Assembly: GCA_003008705.1 (NCBI GenBank)
Contig: PDUO01000004.1
Span: 62,001-126,000, forward strand
DNA from: Pezicula radicicola
Taxonomy: Eukaryota; Ascomycota; Leotiomycetes; Helotiales; Dermateaceae
DNA: 64,000 nt
Direction of reading: 5' to 3'
Shown: one piece after another, positions 47,484 through 58,294 of the stretch
Layout of the letters: every line of letters begins with the position of its first letter
Position numbering within the stretch: position 1 is the stretch's first letter
Position numbers and translations under genes: made by a program
Notes under the pieces: model-generated
Seen by the model: only the letters and a program-made list of their open reading frames with translations
Database searches by the model: none
Told to the model about the DNA's origin: nothing

Positions 47484-47968
47484 TTACAGATCCCCCGCAG
47501 ATCCACCACAAATATAGTCAATAGCGTCTTGAACTACCAGATAAAGTCTCAGCACCATCTCAACGCATAAGAAATTAAAAAATCAATCGCACCTGTTATA
47601 AACTTCACAATATCCTCCTCAAGAATCTCCTTATCAAACTCCTATTATTCGACTTAGTAACTATTACAAACAAAAATAAAACCAGAGAACTTTTACCTCT
47701 TCAAGACGAACAACGAGGTTTGACATATCTCTATCTTCTGCGCCGAGGTCTTTGAAAGTTACGTTATTTTGAACCTATTGTAGACATCGAAATAATAATA
47801 AGTTTATGGGAAAGTTAATGTTTGAGTGGATGTGTAGATGGATAATCTTACATCTTGAGCAGGGACACACAATTGTTCAACAATGATTTCCTTGACTCGA
47901 TCTTCGCATGTATCTCGTTCGTTAAGACCTGGCATATCAAGATTCTGCTCAAACTTTCCTTTTGCCAT
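47484..47968 (-). CDS. Acyl-carrier-protein-like protein lacking the phosphopantetheine serine
   Basis: Four small exons on the minus strand, assembled by hand: 47968-47852, 47774-47697, 47641-47593 and 47533-47484. The introns are 77, 55 and 59 bases; the phase is clean at each junction, and the result is 97 residues. The fold matches acyl carrier proteins: helix 1 VKEIIVEQLCVP, then NNVTFKDLGAEDRDMSNLVV, helix 2 RLEEEFDKEI, and the ending KFITVQDAIDYI. In real ACPs the loop reads DLGADSLD, with the serine carrying 4'-phosphopantetheine. Here the aligned residue is Asp (DLGAEDRD), so the protein cannot be loaded in the normal way. There is no obvious mitochondrial presequence, unlike the complex I/mitochondrial ACP. 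It may be a structural or regulatory ACP paralogue. No fatty-acid or polyketide synthase gene is adjacent. Confidence 0.82.
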
Positions 47969-50257
47969 CTTGAATAGATAGAAAATATTTTTTTTGATGT
48001 CGATTCAGGCGTGAAGGTGGGGCAATCAGCGTGCTTTATATAAAGTCGACGAATGAAGGTTTATGTCGGCGCTTCCGGGACAAGAAAATTCAATTGGTTA
48101 ATTTGCGTGGAACAATACTCTTCGTGCCGCTTGAACTGCATTTCATGGCTTCTTTTCTGTTTCACAGGAATCTCAGCTCTAAGCCTCTTAAACTTTATGA
48201 TTTATGGAGTTGAAGGTGATTGGCGAGGTTAGCTTAGTCTGCATTCTTTCTGTGGCTTGTACCCCCGCCCGTTGTGTCTTCTGCATTAAGTATACAAAAA
48301 GTAAATAATCTTTGCGTTCTATTAGGTAAGAACTGTAATAGTTTAGATAAGAGGCGTTTCTTGCAGTTAGTAAGGGATACGATTAAAGTTAAAATGCTGA
48401 TCGGACTGTAAAGAGCGCTACTTGGGTTTGTACACGATTCAATCGTGTATAGTCTCTTCTTTTCACGGCGGCTTAATGAGGGCTTTAATAATTACTTTTG
48501 GTTGGTCAATTTTAGATCTGTCTAATACTAGCAGAGGTTATGAATTGAAAAAAAGGACATTAGAGGTATCTTACAGAAACTGAAATGTATTCCGTTGAAT
48601 ACAGCTAATGTAATAGTCACATGAGAGCCTGAGGTCTATGGTGGCATAACTAACTAAAACAAGTAACCAACTTGATTTAAATAACTAATTTAATCTAAAT
48701 AGCTCAATTGATTTGAATAACTCACATGTTCTAAGTAACTCGCTTGTGGGTTAACTCACCTGATTGAATAGCTCACTTAATTTAAGTATTGATTTAGAGA
48801 TTGTCAAAGATAAAGTGTTAAGTGTAGGATAATCAACATAGGACTATGGCTGTATAAGCTGTGATCCAACTTATTAGAAACTCAATACATATCAGATATC
48901 TACACTCTGGAAGCTCCAAGAAAGAATTCATATCTCCTTACAAACAACGTCAGCTTGTAAGGAAAGGAATTGCGCTTATAAATCAAAGAAAGTTGTCTAA
49001 TGCTTGGCATTAGTCTTATATAGCTTCAATTCAGTTTATTATTGTTGATTTTCAACACAAGTCGTGTAATATTCCAAGCAAGATAAAATAATGATATATT
49101 CCATTTTGCTACACCTGTATAACGACATACATACAACAAGGGAATTGTTATTCGGCATTAACTTAACCAAATCAAGACAAGGCCTAGGGTGCAATTACTA
49201 TCAAGTTCTACTTCTACTTGTACTAAAATTACTAGTAAATTCAAGCACCTTACAATAATTCTCACACATCCGTTATTCAGTTTAATTTTATTAAGCTACT
49301 CTTATTAATTCTTCAATAATAGCGGCTCTTATTTAGTAGTAGCTTTTGTAGCTCGATGTTTTAGAAGAGGCTTAGGAGGCAAGTATATTATTAATAGATC
49401 GGAAGAAGGGATAGACATAGCGTTAGTGTAGGTAGTACAATATAGTGGCTAGGCGACGATAGGGTAGTGGCGCCGGGGGTGCTTAAATTCACTAGTCATT
49501 TTAGTGTAGGTAGAAGCATTATTCGCGGGCTAGTGCTGATGCTGTTACTCTACCTAGCCCGATTTAATTAAGTCAATGCCGAATATCAAGTACTCAATGC
49601 CGAATAACAATTCCCTACAATAATGACACACACCTTCTACGCCCCTCTTGCTAGTTTTTATTATCATAGCCTCTCATGACGCTCCTCTAGAGGATAGAAC
49701 GCTAAGAGGACCCACGTGTTCCTTTGTTAAGCTCTCGCTGTGTCTTATAACTCTTCCTGCGCGATAACTGAAGATATACTCTGGGGTCCCGACGATTTCA
49801 TGAAATATTATTGTTAACTAAGAAATTTGATGTCTAAATTTTAAATCGATTTCTAAGCAGTTTCTTATCTATCTTTTACTTATAAACATCCTCACGCATG
49901 CATTGCCTTCCTTAACTAGGTAATCGTCCGCTGACCGCCGGATCAGTGGATAATTAACTTTGCTGCCGAAACATTACCGACCTCGACTTCAGGAAGCATA
50001 CTCCGTATCTGTACTTCGTATGTATAATTGTACACGTATTACTGTATGCCAAGGATGTCAAACTCTAACTTTATTTCTGAGGAGTTATCAACTGTCCGTA
50101 AGCGACGTTAACTTTTAGCCTAAAATAAAATGGAATCATTATGAGTATCAGGGTGATAGTATACGTTCTGTCTCTCTCAGCTCATCATATCCATTATTGC
50201 TGTCCTTCTTGTTGCGAAAGTCCTAGAATAACAGTTACAATATCCACTACCAAAAAA
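47969..50257. other. AT-rich intergenic region with repeat patch
   Basis: About 2.3 kb without a supported gene. It contains the best copy of the dispersed 17-18 base repeat (48655-48800), two copies of a GGGAATTGTTATTCGGCATT-like string (49140-49160, reverse-complement-like at 49570-49617), and a TACTGTA at 50039. The last 100 bases precede the LPMO-like gene. Confidence 0.5.
48655..48800 (+). repeat. Tandem array of a degenerate 17-18 base repeat
   Basis: About seven head-to-tail units with consensus close to ATAACTCACTTGATTTA. Recognisable ones include AGTAACCAACTTGATTTAA, ATAGCTCAATTGATTTGA and ATAGCTCACTTAATTTA. Related patches lie at 470-505, 33415-33575 (inverted), 36085-36135, 58065-58135 and 63105-63130. 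Confidence 0.75.
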
Positions 50258-51210
50258 ATGGACCACAAAATTCGAGTAATCGCTAGACTAGCGAGCTTAA
50301 TTCTCTTTATCTTGCCAGTCACCGGACACACTTTGATGCAACGTCCTATACCATTCTCTAGCCAGCTCCTTGATAATGGACCTATGAATAAAGATGGCTC
50401 TAATTGGCCATGCAATGGAGAGAAGGACTTTTCTCCTAATGGGATAATGAATATATGGGAGCGTGGTTCAACACAATATCTTCAGTAGGTTTTCCTTCCC
50501 CAATTCCATACTCGAAGGTTGCTAAATATTCTTCCATCATTAGAGCCATGGGAGGTGCAAGTCATGGAGGTGGCTCCTGTCAAATCTCAGTAACGCGAGA
50601 CCTCAAGCCCACAAGAAAAAGCGAATGGAGAGTCATCCATTCCATCGAAGGCGGTTGTCCAATTCGCAATCTAACAGAAGAAAACTATGGCAACTCAGCC
50701 ACGACACTCCTACCCAGTATCTACAACTTCTCAGTCCCAGACTGGCTGCCAGTCGGCCAGGCTGTAATGGCATGGACCTGGTATGGTCGATGGAGCGTTC
50801 CTGAAATGTTCATGAACTGCGCGCCAATCATGGTACTTGGAGGTGCAACGAATAAAAGTGTTTTTGATCATCAGTTGGATGAACAGTATGAGAGTGCTCC
50901 TCTCATGTTTGAGGCAAATAATGGGAATGGGTGCTGGACGGCAAACCTTGGCAGTTGTGTTCAATTTCCCGAGCCGGGCTTCTCTCTTGAGGTTAATAGA
51001 GAGTGTCCGTTTGATTTGGAACACATGTTCACGGGGACTTGTGGTCCGGAATACAGGTTGGCAGACATGTCAGTGCCTTGGCGACAGCGCGATCATGTCA
51101 TGCTCACGGCTTTCATACTTCTGGTTTCTGCACTTCTTATTTTCTCTCTTTTCAGAGTGTTTGGTGGGAAGCATCATCAGAGCAAGTATGAGAAAATGCT
51201 ACAGGCTTGA
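50258..51210 (+). CDS. Membrane-anchored AA11-like lytic polysaccharide monooxygenase
   Basis: Exons 50258-50484 and 50544-51210; the intron 50485-50543 has GTAGGT donor and TTAG acceptor, giving 297 residues. The signal peptide (about 1-23) is predicted to be cut at VTG-H, leaving His24 as the N-terminal residue, the hallmark of copper LPMOs (histidine brace). Following motifs match AA11-type enzymes: HTLMQRPIPF, GSNWPC, the second His in GGASHGGGSCQIS, EGGCP, AWTWYGRWSVPEMFMNCAPI. AA11 enzymes oxidise chitin. Instead of the usual C-terminal chitin-binding region, this protein ends with a transmembrane helix (about residues 263-285) and a basic tail, so it would sit on the cell surface. Some relatives act in copper handling rather than polysaccharide oxidation. 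A wall-synthesis GT2 gene lies 1.2 kb downstream on the same strand. Confidence 0.82.
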
Positions 51211-52390
51211 AGTATATGCGGAAGGAGCGGGAGCTATCAATAATCTAATCTATACTTCAAGAGAGGGAAATGATTTTCTTTAGAACGAAACTTTCAGCCG
51301 AGGTTAAAACTTCTACCCATCTCTTCACGTTGCGCAGGTGTCAATATTTTGTCTTGATAGACTAGGACACTGTGAGTCGGGGTAGCCGTGGGGCGTTTGA
51401 TGTTTGATAACATTTAAATAGCCTTAGACGTTTAAACTGTTCTGCTTGGAAAAGCAAATTCAAATTCTCAAATGGCGGTAAGAAGGTCGGTCTTTCCCAA
51501 GTTAATAGAAAGGTTTCGGTAGAAATACAAAAAGAGTAATTAGCCGACGGAACTAAAATCTTATCTTGTGAATACACTAAGTATAGAATCCAAACCAGCT
51601 ATAGTAGAATTATATTTTTTTATAAACATTAGTAAGCTATATTGACCAATTGAGATATATTACTTAGAATACTTTAAATGCTATACCTATTAACCTGCAA
51701 CAGCTTACAACGTGCCTAAATTCTTACACCCTTTGTAAAACTTACATTTTTTGAAAACCACGAATAGGCCCTATTCTATTGTTCTCAGGTACTGCATTCG
51801 CATAGAGTTTGTCACTGCTTTCAGCTGAGAGCGGGTTTCTCCAAGGTTAAACTTTCTTAGCCAACGTGTTAACCTTTTCGCCAATGTGCGCATTAGCGAA
51901 CGCGCCTCGGACCGACCCCATTTCTGGAACTAAAAAGCCTCAGAGGCAAGCAGGCCCTAGAAAATCGACCTGCATTGGTCAGAAACCCTTGAACCTCGAA
52001 GGATCATCATACTTGACAACGAAGGCGAAAGCCAGTTAACTGGGGTATACCATGTGGAAAGAGCGCCTGACCTGGAGTGTAATCCGTCCCATGCACCCCC
52101 AATAGATAGTTCACCCGAACATACGGATCTTCTTTGCCTGGATGGCAGCGTAGGTACTGGAGCTGAACAACTACCGACTATTGAATGCCGAAGTGATTAT
52201 CATGACCAATATGCGTCTCGGACAAATATACTCCGTTGTCGGGATGGATCATGGATAGGAAGATATGTTTTGATAACGTAGTAATCTAGCTGTAAAGATA
52301 TAGGTAATCGATGTTGATGATAGCCATATATTGCTTTATTCCTCTTAATCCCAACTTCACAAACTACACAACCGAGCTCGATAGTGCAAC
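51211..52390. other. Intergenic region with an unassigned coding-like segment
   Basis: 51211-51780 is AT-rich with nothing recognised. 51780-52281 is GC-richer and includes the coding-like segment listed next. The final 110 bases are the leader of the GT2 gene. Confidence 0.5.
51961..52281 (+). other. Unassigned coding-like exon or gene remnant
   Basis: A 106-codon open frame with no good start, opening right after an acceptor-like CCCTAG (51955-51960) and ending at TAA 52279. The peptide has balanced, non-AT-biased composition (for example RRIIILDNEGESQLTGVYHV and DLLCLDGSVGTGAEQLPTIE). It looks like part of a real protein rather than random DNA. No upstream exon was found. It is most likely a gene fragment. 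Confidence 0.3.
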
Positions 52391-54410
52391 ATGCTGCTAA
52401 GGTCAACAGCTGCGAAAACAGTCCGTTCTGTACTTACACTTTGCGGTACTCTCGGTATCGTAACTACGAGTATAGCGACATTACAGTTTGGGTATCTTAC
52501 CTTAACTGTAGACCTTGTGCTCAAGCTTTTTGTCACTTTCGTATATGCCCATGGACTTGCTAATATCGGCTCTATACTTCGAAAGCCAAAAGTTTCAACA
52601 GAGAATGGTGGCAGTACTACGCCTTTCATTCCCATGCAGGAGATGAGTGATGTTAGATTTGAAGAAGAGAGTATTGTAGCGAGTGGTACGGAAGTCACCA
52701 GCGGGCAGTGTCAAAGGGAGACCAACACTCTCAGCCTAAATAGCATGATACGACAACCTCAATGCATCGCTACCATAGTTGGCTGGCGAGAAGACGAAGA
52801 TTTATATCGCCGATGTCTTCAAGGTTTTGCTGGCAATCCTCATTGCGCCGCAGTGGTTGCGGGCATAGATGGAAACACTTCAGACGACGAGCAGATGGTG
52901 AAGGTTTTCTTAAGTGTAAGTTTCTTTCCCTTATATTCATCGTAGCAGGAACTTATCATGCGTTGCTAGGTGTTCCCCGATGGAGTAGTGATTCGATTAC
53001 AAGACCGATTGTCCCAAACGCTAGATCAATACATGCTCTCCACCAATATGACCAATAGTGATGACGAGGACACTCGTAACATGGTCATGGAACACTTATG
53101 TAATTTTGCTCGTGGCGTTCTAAGAGAAGAGCTATTCCCCCAATCTATGAAAGATATCCGGGCTATATGCGTTGTTCAGCCACATTACTCCAAGAAAGAT
53201 ATCCTGCTCACAGCCCTAACATTCGCTAGCGCCATTTCTGCGGAACTGGACATCCAGTACCTCTTCAGTACAGATTCAGACTCAATAATTATGCCAGGTG
53301 CTCTAGGCAAGATTAGTACCTTACTAGAAAGCGATGGCAATATTGGTGGAGTCTCTGGACACTTAAGGTTCTTCCATCCTCGACCCACGTTCCTCTCACG
53401 GATGACAACTTCACACTATTGGTTCGAGCAGGAGATTGCCAAGATTCAGGGAGCTATTTTTGGAGCTACAGAGTGTCAACCGGGGCCATGTGCTGCTTTT
53501 CGAATATCTGCACTCAAGTCAGTCTTAGTTCCATGGTATTGCCAAAAAGTATTCGGGCACAGAACAGTAAGTGAGAAAGACACCGTTGGTAGCGGGCCAG
53601 AATTCAAAGATTTGAAGAACTAAACATGGCTTAGATCACGAACGAGGACCGTCATTTGACTACTAGAATTCTTTTGGCTGGCTTCACTGTTCATTATGCT
53701 CCTGATGCTGTCATCTATACCGAGACGCCAAATAATTTGGACGGTTGGGTCAAGCAACAGGTAAGTCAAATACGACATCTTTGGGCCCAACTAGAGGGAT
53801 ATAACCTGCCTACGGCCCAAGGATACCAATTCAATAGATTTGAGCTAACCATATTTGATCACAAAAGGTGCGCTGGTCAAGAGGAACAATGATCGAAACA
53901 TTATGGTATCCACGGATGATAAACCGCCTATATCCCTGGCACATCTACAACATCCTAAAAGCACGCAGTGTCCCACTAATAACCTTCTGGTTCACGACCT
54001 CTTACGCACTGGGTCTTGAAAATAAAATAACTAAAATCAGCACAACGGTCTTAATCGACATCTTTTGTATGATTGCATTACAAGTCACGTACATTGTCCA
54101 CCTCGGCCCGGACTCCACGTCTCCTTCTGATATCATTTGGTTATTACCTTCGATTGTCTGGTTCTTCTTGATGTCACCGGGTATTGTTGTTTGGTCGTTA
54201 GTTACTATCTTGGATGATTCTTGGGGTAATATACCGAGGGCTATTGGTTGGAGTAGCGCAACTCAATCAGAGGAGAAGGAGAGCGCAGATAAGAGTCAGT
54301 TCACCTCAATAGGAAGAAAGCCTTCTCTGGAGCTTAAGTATGTCGGATTTCAGATTTTGTGGCTCATTATAATCATGGTGGCGATTTTTCGTGCTTTTAA
54401 TCTCTTTTGA
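52391..54410 (+). CDS. GT2 polysaccharide synthase (hyaluronan/chitin-synthase-like)
   Basis: Four exons: 52391-52915, 52970-53566, 53635-53760 and 53868-54410, with introns of 54, 68 and 107 bases, all with GTAAGT donors and in phase 0. The protein is 596 residues. Transmembrane segments flank a cytosolic GT-A domain with the processive GT2 signature: VAGIDGN (D160), STDSDS (D277/D279), TNEDR (catalytic Asp379), and QQVRW (residues 415-419), which is rebuilt exactly across intron 3. The C-terminus has at least three more membrane helices. Fungal relatives are called Cps1-like or GT2 and have been reported as needed for hyphal growth on solid surfaces in several plant pathogens. The polymer made is not settled. 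The first helix pair near residues 12-55 supports plasma-membrane location. Confidence 0.88.
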
Positions 54411-54665
54411 ATGGCATGAACTCTCCAATCAGGCGATGGTCAGATGCGTAGAAAGGTCAAAAGAGTTTTAGCGTAGCCTTAGAAAAAATATATACACCTT
54501 AGACTCTAGCTAAGTAAGGAGATTGTCTTATTCTGCCAGTTGTACAACAACAAGACGGACAATAAATAGAAAATAATATCGAATCCTGTTCATCTAAGGG
54601 CCATTTCCCTCATCTCGATACACAGCACGAAGAGCCCTTTTATCCCAACTCCCCTAGGAACGCTT

Positions 54666-56000
54666 TTACAAACATTGAGAATAGTAAGGATTCTGAACCT
54701 GACAAGTCGTACCAGAAACACAAGCTGTTGCACCAGTATATCCTGTTCCACCACTATTATATCAAAACATTAGCAAATATCCCCTCCAACAAGAAGGTTG
54801 AAGGAAACGGAAGGGAAGGGAAGATGTTACCATTGTGCCCATTTAGCAACAGTACCGGAACTAGATGTCGAAGTTGTGGATACGGTAGATGCTGTGGATA
54901 CGGTAGATACTGAGGATGCGGTGGAAACTTTTGAACACTTGACTCGTGTTGAGAGCGTTGTTGGTACTGCTGTGTTCTGTTAGTTTTTGCATACCTTCGT
55001 AATGAGACATAGATAGAGATAAATAACTTACCAGCTACAGCGGTAGTTGACTGCTGGACGACAGCTGACGTAGTTGGAACTGATGTTACTGAAGCGGAAG
55101 TAGTCACAGCACTTGTAACAACAACAGAGCCTTCGACAACCGAGGCAACAGAACTGGTAGCCACGACTTGAGTAGCTGAGCTTGTTGCAACAGCACTGCT
55201 ATCCGACCCAGTTCCTGTCGTTCCATCGTATACAGCCGGGCCCGGGATCGTGTAGCTTGTGAAGCTACCATAGAGGTTAAAGACGATTCCGGGATCAGAG
55301 TATGAGTATGCGCCAGGGATAGCCACACCAGTAGGAAGTTCCTATGTATTCCAATATCAGTATAGCTCACATATAAATGACCCTGATTTAAGATTAAACT
55401 TACAGTACTTCCACCACTGGTAACCTCAATCTGTACACACTCCATATAAAACTGGGCACCACGGGCCGAGTTAACATTATAGGCAGCATCAGCCTCATGC
55501 AACGCAATGATCTCAGGACGAAGAAGATAAGTTCCAGTAGCCAAACTAGTCGGCAGAGTAATAGAATGTTTTCCTTTATTAGCAATCAATTTCGTAACAG
55601 CCCATTCTGAACCATCAAAACCTTCTTCTGCAAGTTTGATCCAGACATCGCCTGCACCGTTGGAAGAAGTAGGTGCGATGTATGTGATAACTGGTCCTTT
55701 GTGAGATGCATCAATGATATCGTCCGAAGCATCATTACTGTTGTGGTGCCATTCGAAAGTAATCTTGTCGCCTGCTGTAACGGAGACTGTTTTTGCTGTT
55801 GCGACGTTGTTTACGTTGCAGGTCATGTCGGATGATGTGATGTCTTTGACTGGATTGTTGTTGGGTGGACTTCGAATATATCCTGCTGCACTGTTTCCGA
55901 CACCCTGATCGACATCGTTGACGTAGATATTGGTGATTGTTGAATGAGCACTAGCTACACCAGCGATAATGGCGGCAACGGCTGCTGAGGTGAACTTCAT
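54666..56000 (-). CDS. Secreted AA9 lytic polysaccharide monooxygenase with CBM1
   Basis: Four exons on the minus strand: 56000-55404, 55341-55032, 54969-54831 and 54753-54666 (introns 62, 62 and 77 bases), giving 377 residues. The signal peptide is cleaved at VASA-H, leaving His19 as the N-terminal copper ligand. The AA9 core includes [23 protein letters not shown] (second His), [11 protein letters not shown] and [13 protein letters not shown] with the conserved Tyr. A Ser/Thr/Val-rich linker of about 100 residues follows. A carbohydrate-binding module family 1 ends the protein: [15 protein letters not shown] through NPYYSQCL, with four cysteines and aromatic residues in place. The last exon was needed to complete the CBM1, and its first cysteine is split by an intron. 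Acts on cellulose outside the cell. A long TATA-type box lies about 190 bases upstream. Confidence 0.94.
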
Positions 56001-57041
56001 GGTAAAGATTTGTTGGTTGGATTCTGTTCAAAGTGAGAGTGATTTGATGACAAAAAGTGGTGGTATAAAATAAAAGATACAAGAAGTAGAAATATGATAG
56101 TGAACGGTTTCAGAAAAGAATGTAATGTCTCGAAGGATGACGATGGAAGAACGAGGGACTTGCGTTGAAGAATTCCTAGGGGCTGGTATATATATATGAT
56201 ATTTCTATTCACCAAAAATACCTTGTTTGTCGGAGTCCCATCCAGAAAGAGAGGGGAGTTCCAAAAAAAAAATCCACATATGGGCCAGTCATTATGGATC
56301 ATGTACGACAGTACGGCTATACTGTACGGAATACGTGGAAGGGAAACAAGTATCTCCTCTGTATATATTGAGGGTGGTCTAGGCGTTCGAAGATCTGAAA
56401 GGAGATCAGGTCAGAATTCCTCACTTCTTCTTGACGAGAAGCCTAGAAAGGTAGTCTTCGAAACAATGTGTCTGTGTTAGAAATTTGTGAAGTTGAACAA
56501 TAGGTAGACGCTGAGAGCCAAGAGCTGCGCCAAGGAAGTTAAACACTCTATCTCGAGCCGCCACCCGGCCACCGCCACGAGCCCCTTTTAAGCGACGGGT
56601 CAAAAACAGCTTGACAGGCTTTCTTGAAGCGCTTGCGGCTGGACCATACTTCTTTTGGACTTCTTACGCTTGGCATATAGCGGGACGGAAAGATCAAGTT
56701 AAAATTTCATAGTTACCTCGTGGCTGGGCCACCGAAATTTGTCTTGTCAATCCTCGATCCCAACCGAAATTAACTTTAACATTAACTCTAGATGACGTCC
56801 CTAGGACATCAAGCGAGGAAGATCAAAGCCGTAAGAGATCATTAAGATGATGCACCTTGGCCAATTGCGAAAACTCGAGATCTACTTATGACTGAGATTA
56901 ACATCTAGAATTTGTTCATAAGCGCTACATTCAGCGGCCGAAGTCATTTACCAAGGTGGATGTCTCATGTCCCATGTTAGCCCTCCAGTGTTCTCAGAAT
57001 CTGCAAATCCTCCATTCAACTCAATCATCCTTCTGTCCCTT
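56001..57041. other. Intergenic region: AA9 promoter and unassigned sequence
   Basis: The first 250 bases hold the AA9 promoter. The frames at 56196-56603 have no domain. A TACTGTA lies at 56320. Nothing else is recognised before the NAD synthetase remnant. Confidence 0.5.
56186..56198 (-). promoter_or_regulatory. TATA box of the AA9 gene
   Basis: A TATATATATA stretch about 190 bases upstream of the start codon at 56000. Confidence 0.5.
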
Positions 57042-58060
57042 CTAGAGCTTCTTCGTAGCAGCAGCTCCCATAGCCTTGAGAGTCTTCTTGATTTCCGCAC
57101 TTCAACAAATTAGTACAATGTTTTTCTCAAAGAGCAAGAGTAAGAGCCCTGAAATTTGCTCAGAGTCGTGAGACAGTGTTTCAACGGCATAAGAACAAAG
57201 AAATATTTCACTTACTACGCATAGTCAAAGCTGGGATAGAGAAAAGGCCTGAGGTCGAATCTATTATCATCGGCTATTTGGTAGCATTGTCAGTAATGTC
57301 ACAAGATACTATTCAGTCATGATTTGACATAGAAGACTCACGTGAATATTGCTCCGCATGGTACGATGGTGTTAACATGGCTATTCACTTGTTAGAATGT
57401 AAACGTTCATACACTACACCTGAAAGGTAACTTACTCATCTATTGACGGTTGATAGAATAGCTGCAAAAGATTCAGTCAGTTCTAACATTTAGGGTTAGG
57501 GTTAAGGAGATAAAACGAATCTCTTATTTTAGTTCGTCCTAGCCAAGAAAATAAAGAAGTTGAGTACTTAGTGAAACCACCGAGTCTTTTCGTAGATCTC
57601 CTGGGGCGAAAGGAGATGGCCCCAAATGTGAAGCAATGCAGACCACATTCCATATGGGCCAAGCTTGTCGACTTTGCGGAGACGACCATACACGGAGAGC
57701 TCATTGTATGACATACCCATGTCAACTTCGTCCTAATAGTCAAGAACTCGGAGTCAGTTTTGTCCTAGACATCGGGTGACTTGAACATGACTCAGGAGCA
57801 ATAAATAAGATGAGCCTAAAGGGGACAAGTTGACAACTTTACTCCCAGAACTTGAGACTTACGCTTTGAACATAATCATCGGTAATAGGCTCTAGCTCAG
57901 CAGTTGGCGGTGCGCTTATGAACGTCTCCAGCAGCGGCATATCAAAAGATTTGCTAGCCCAGAGGATGAACTTCTTGAGATCTGTTTTTGAAATAGCCCC
58001 GATTGGGTTAATGTCAGGAAACCATTTTGAATAGCTCTTTATTAAGTACAAAAATGGACT
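57042..58060 (-). pseudogene. QNS1: 3' remnant of glutamine-dependent NAD+ synthetase
   Basis: The sequence encodes only the C-terminal part of Qns1, the cytosolic enzyme that amidates nicotinic acid adenine dinucleotide. Landmarks are PDINPIGAISKTDLKKFILW, PTAELEPITDDYVQS, then after an intron DEVDMGMSYNELSVYGRLRK and LLSPQEIYEK, then YSINR, LTPSYHAEQYS, DDNRFDLRPFLYPSFDYA and AMGAAATKKL. Several former introns are visible (for example 57736-57859). The amidase domain and the synthetase ATP site are absent: homology begins abruptly at about 58060, beside a dispersed-repeat patch. Inside, the donor after RWFH has lost its G (TAAGTA), and NRHKM is replaced by NRQ-stop-M. It is therefore a truncated, decayed copy, and a functional gene should exist elsewhere. 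Confidence 0.85.
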
Positions 58061-58064
58061 TGTG

Positions 58065-58135
58065 TAACCAACGTGATTTGAGTAACTCAATTAATCTAAG
58101 TAATGACTCGCTTGATTTAAGTAAACTATGCTAAT
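58065..58135 (+). repeat. Dispersed-repeat patch at the truncation point of the NAD synthetase remnant
   Basis: Units such as GAGTAACTCAATTAATCTAA and GACTCGCTTGATTTAAGTAA match the array at 48655-48800. The patch begins within a few bases of the end of Qns1 homology. Confidence 0.65.
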
Positions 58136-58294
58136 AAAACTATAATCAGAATGATCTCCTGCAAAGCAATTCATACGGAGTACAGTACACGTCTTAAATG
58201 ATTTTTAGAGAGGTCATTGCCCAAACGCCTGCGAAATTTTATACAATAAGCATGTTAAATTACTAGAACATGATCCAGAGGAGGTATTTAATAT

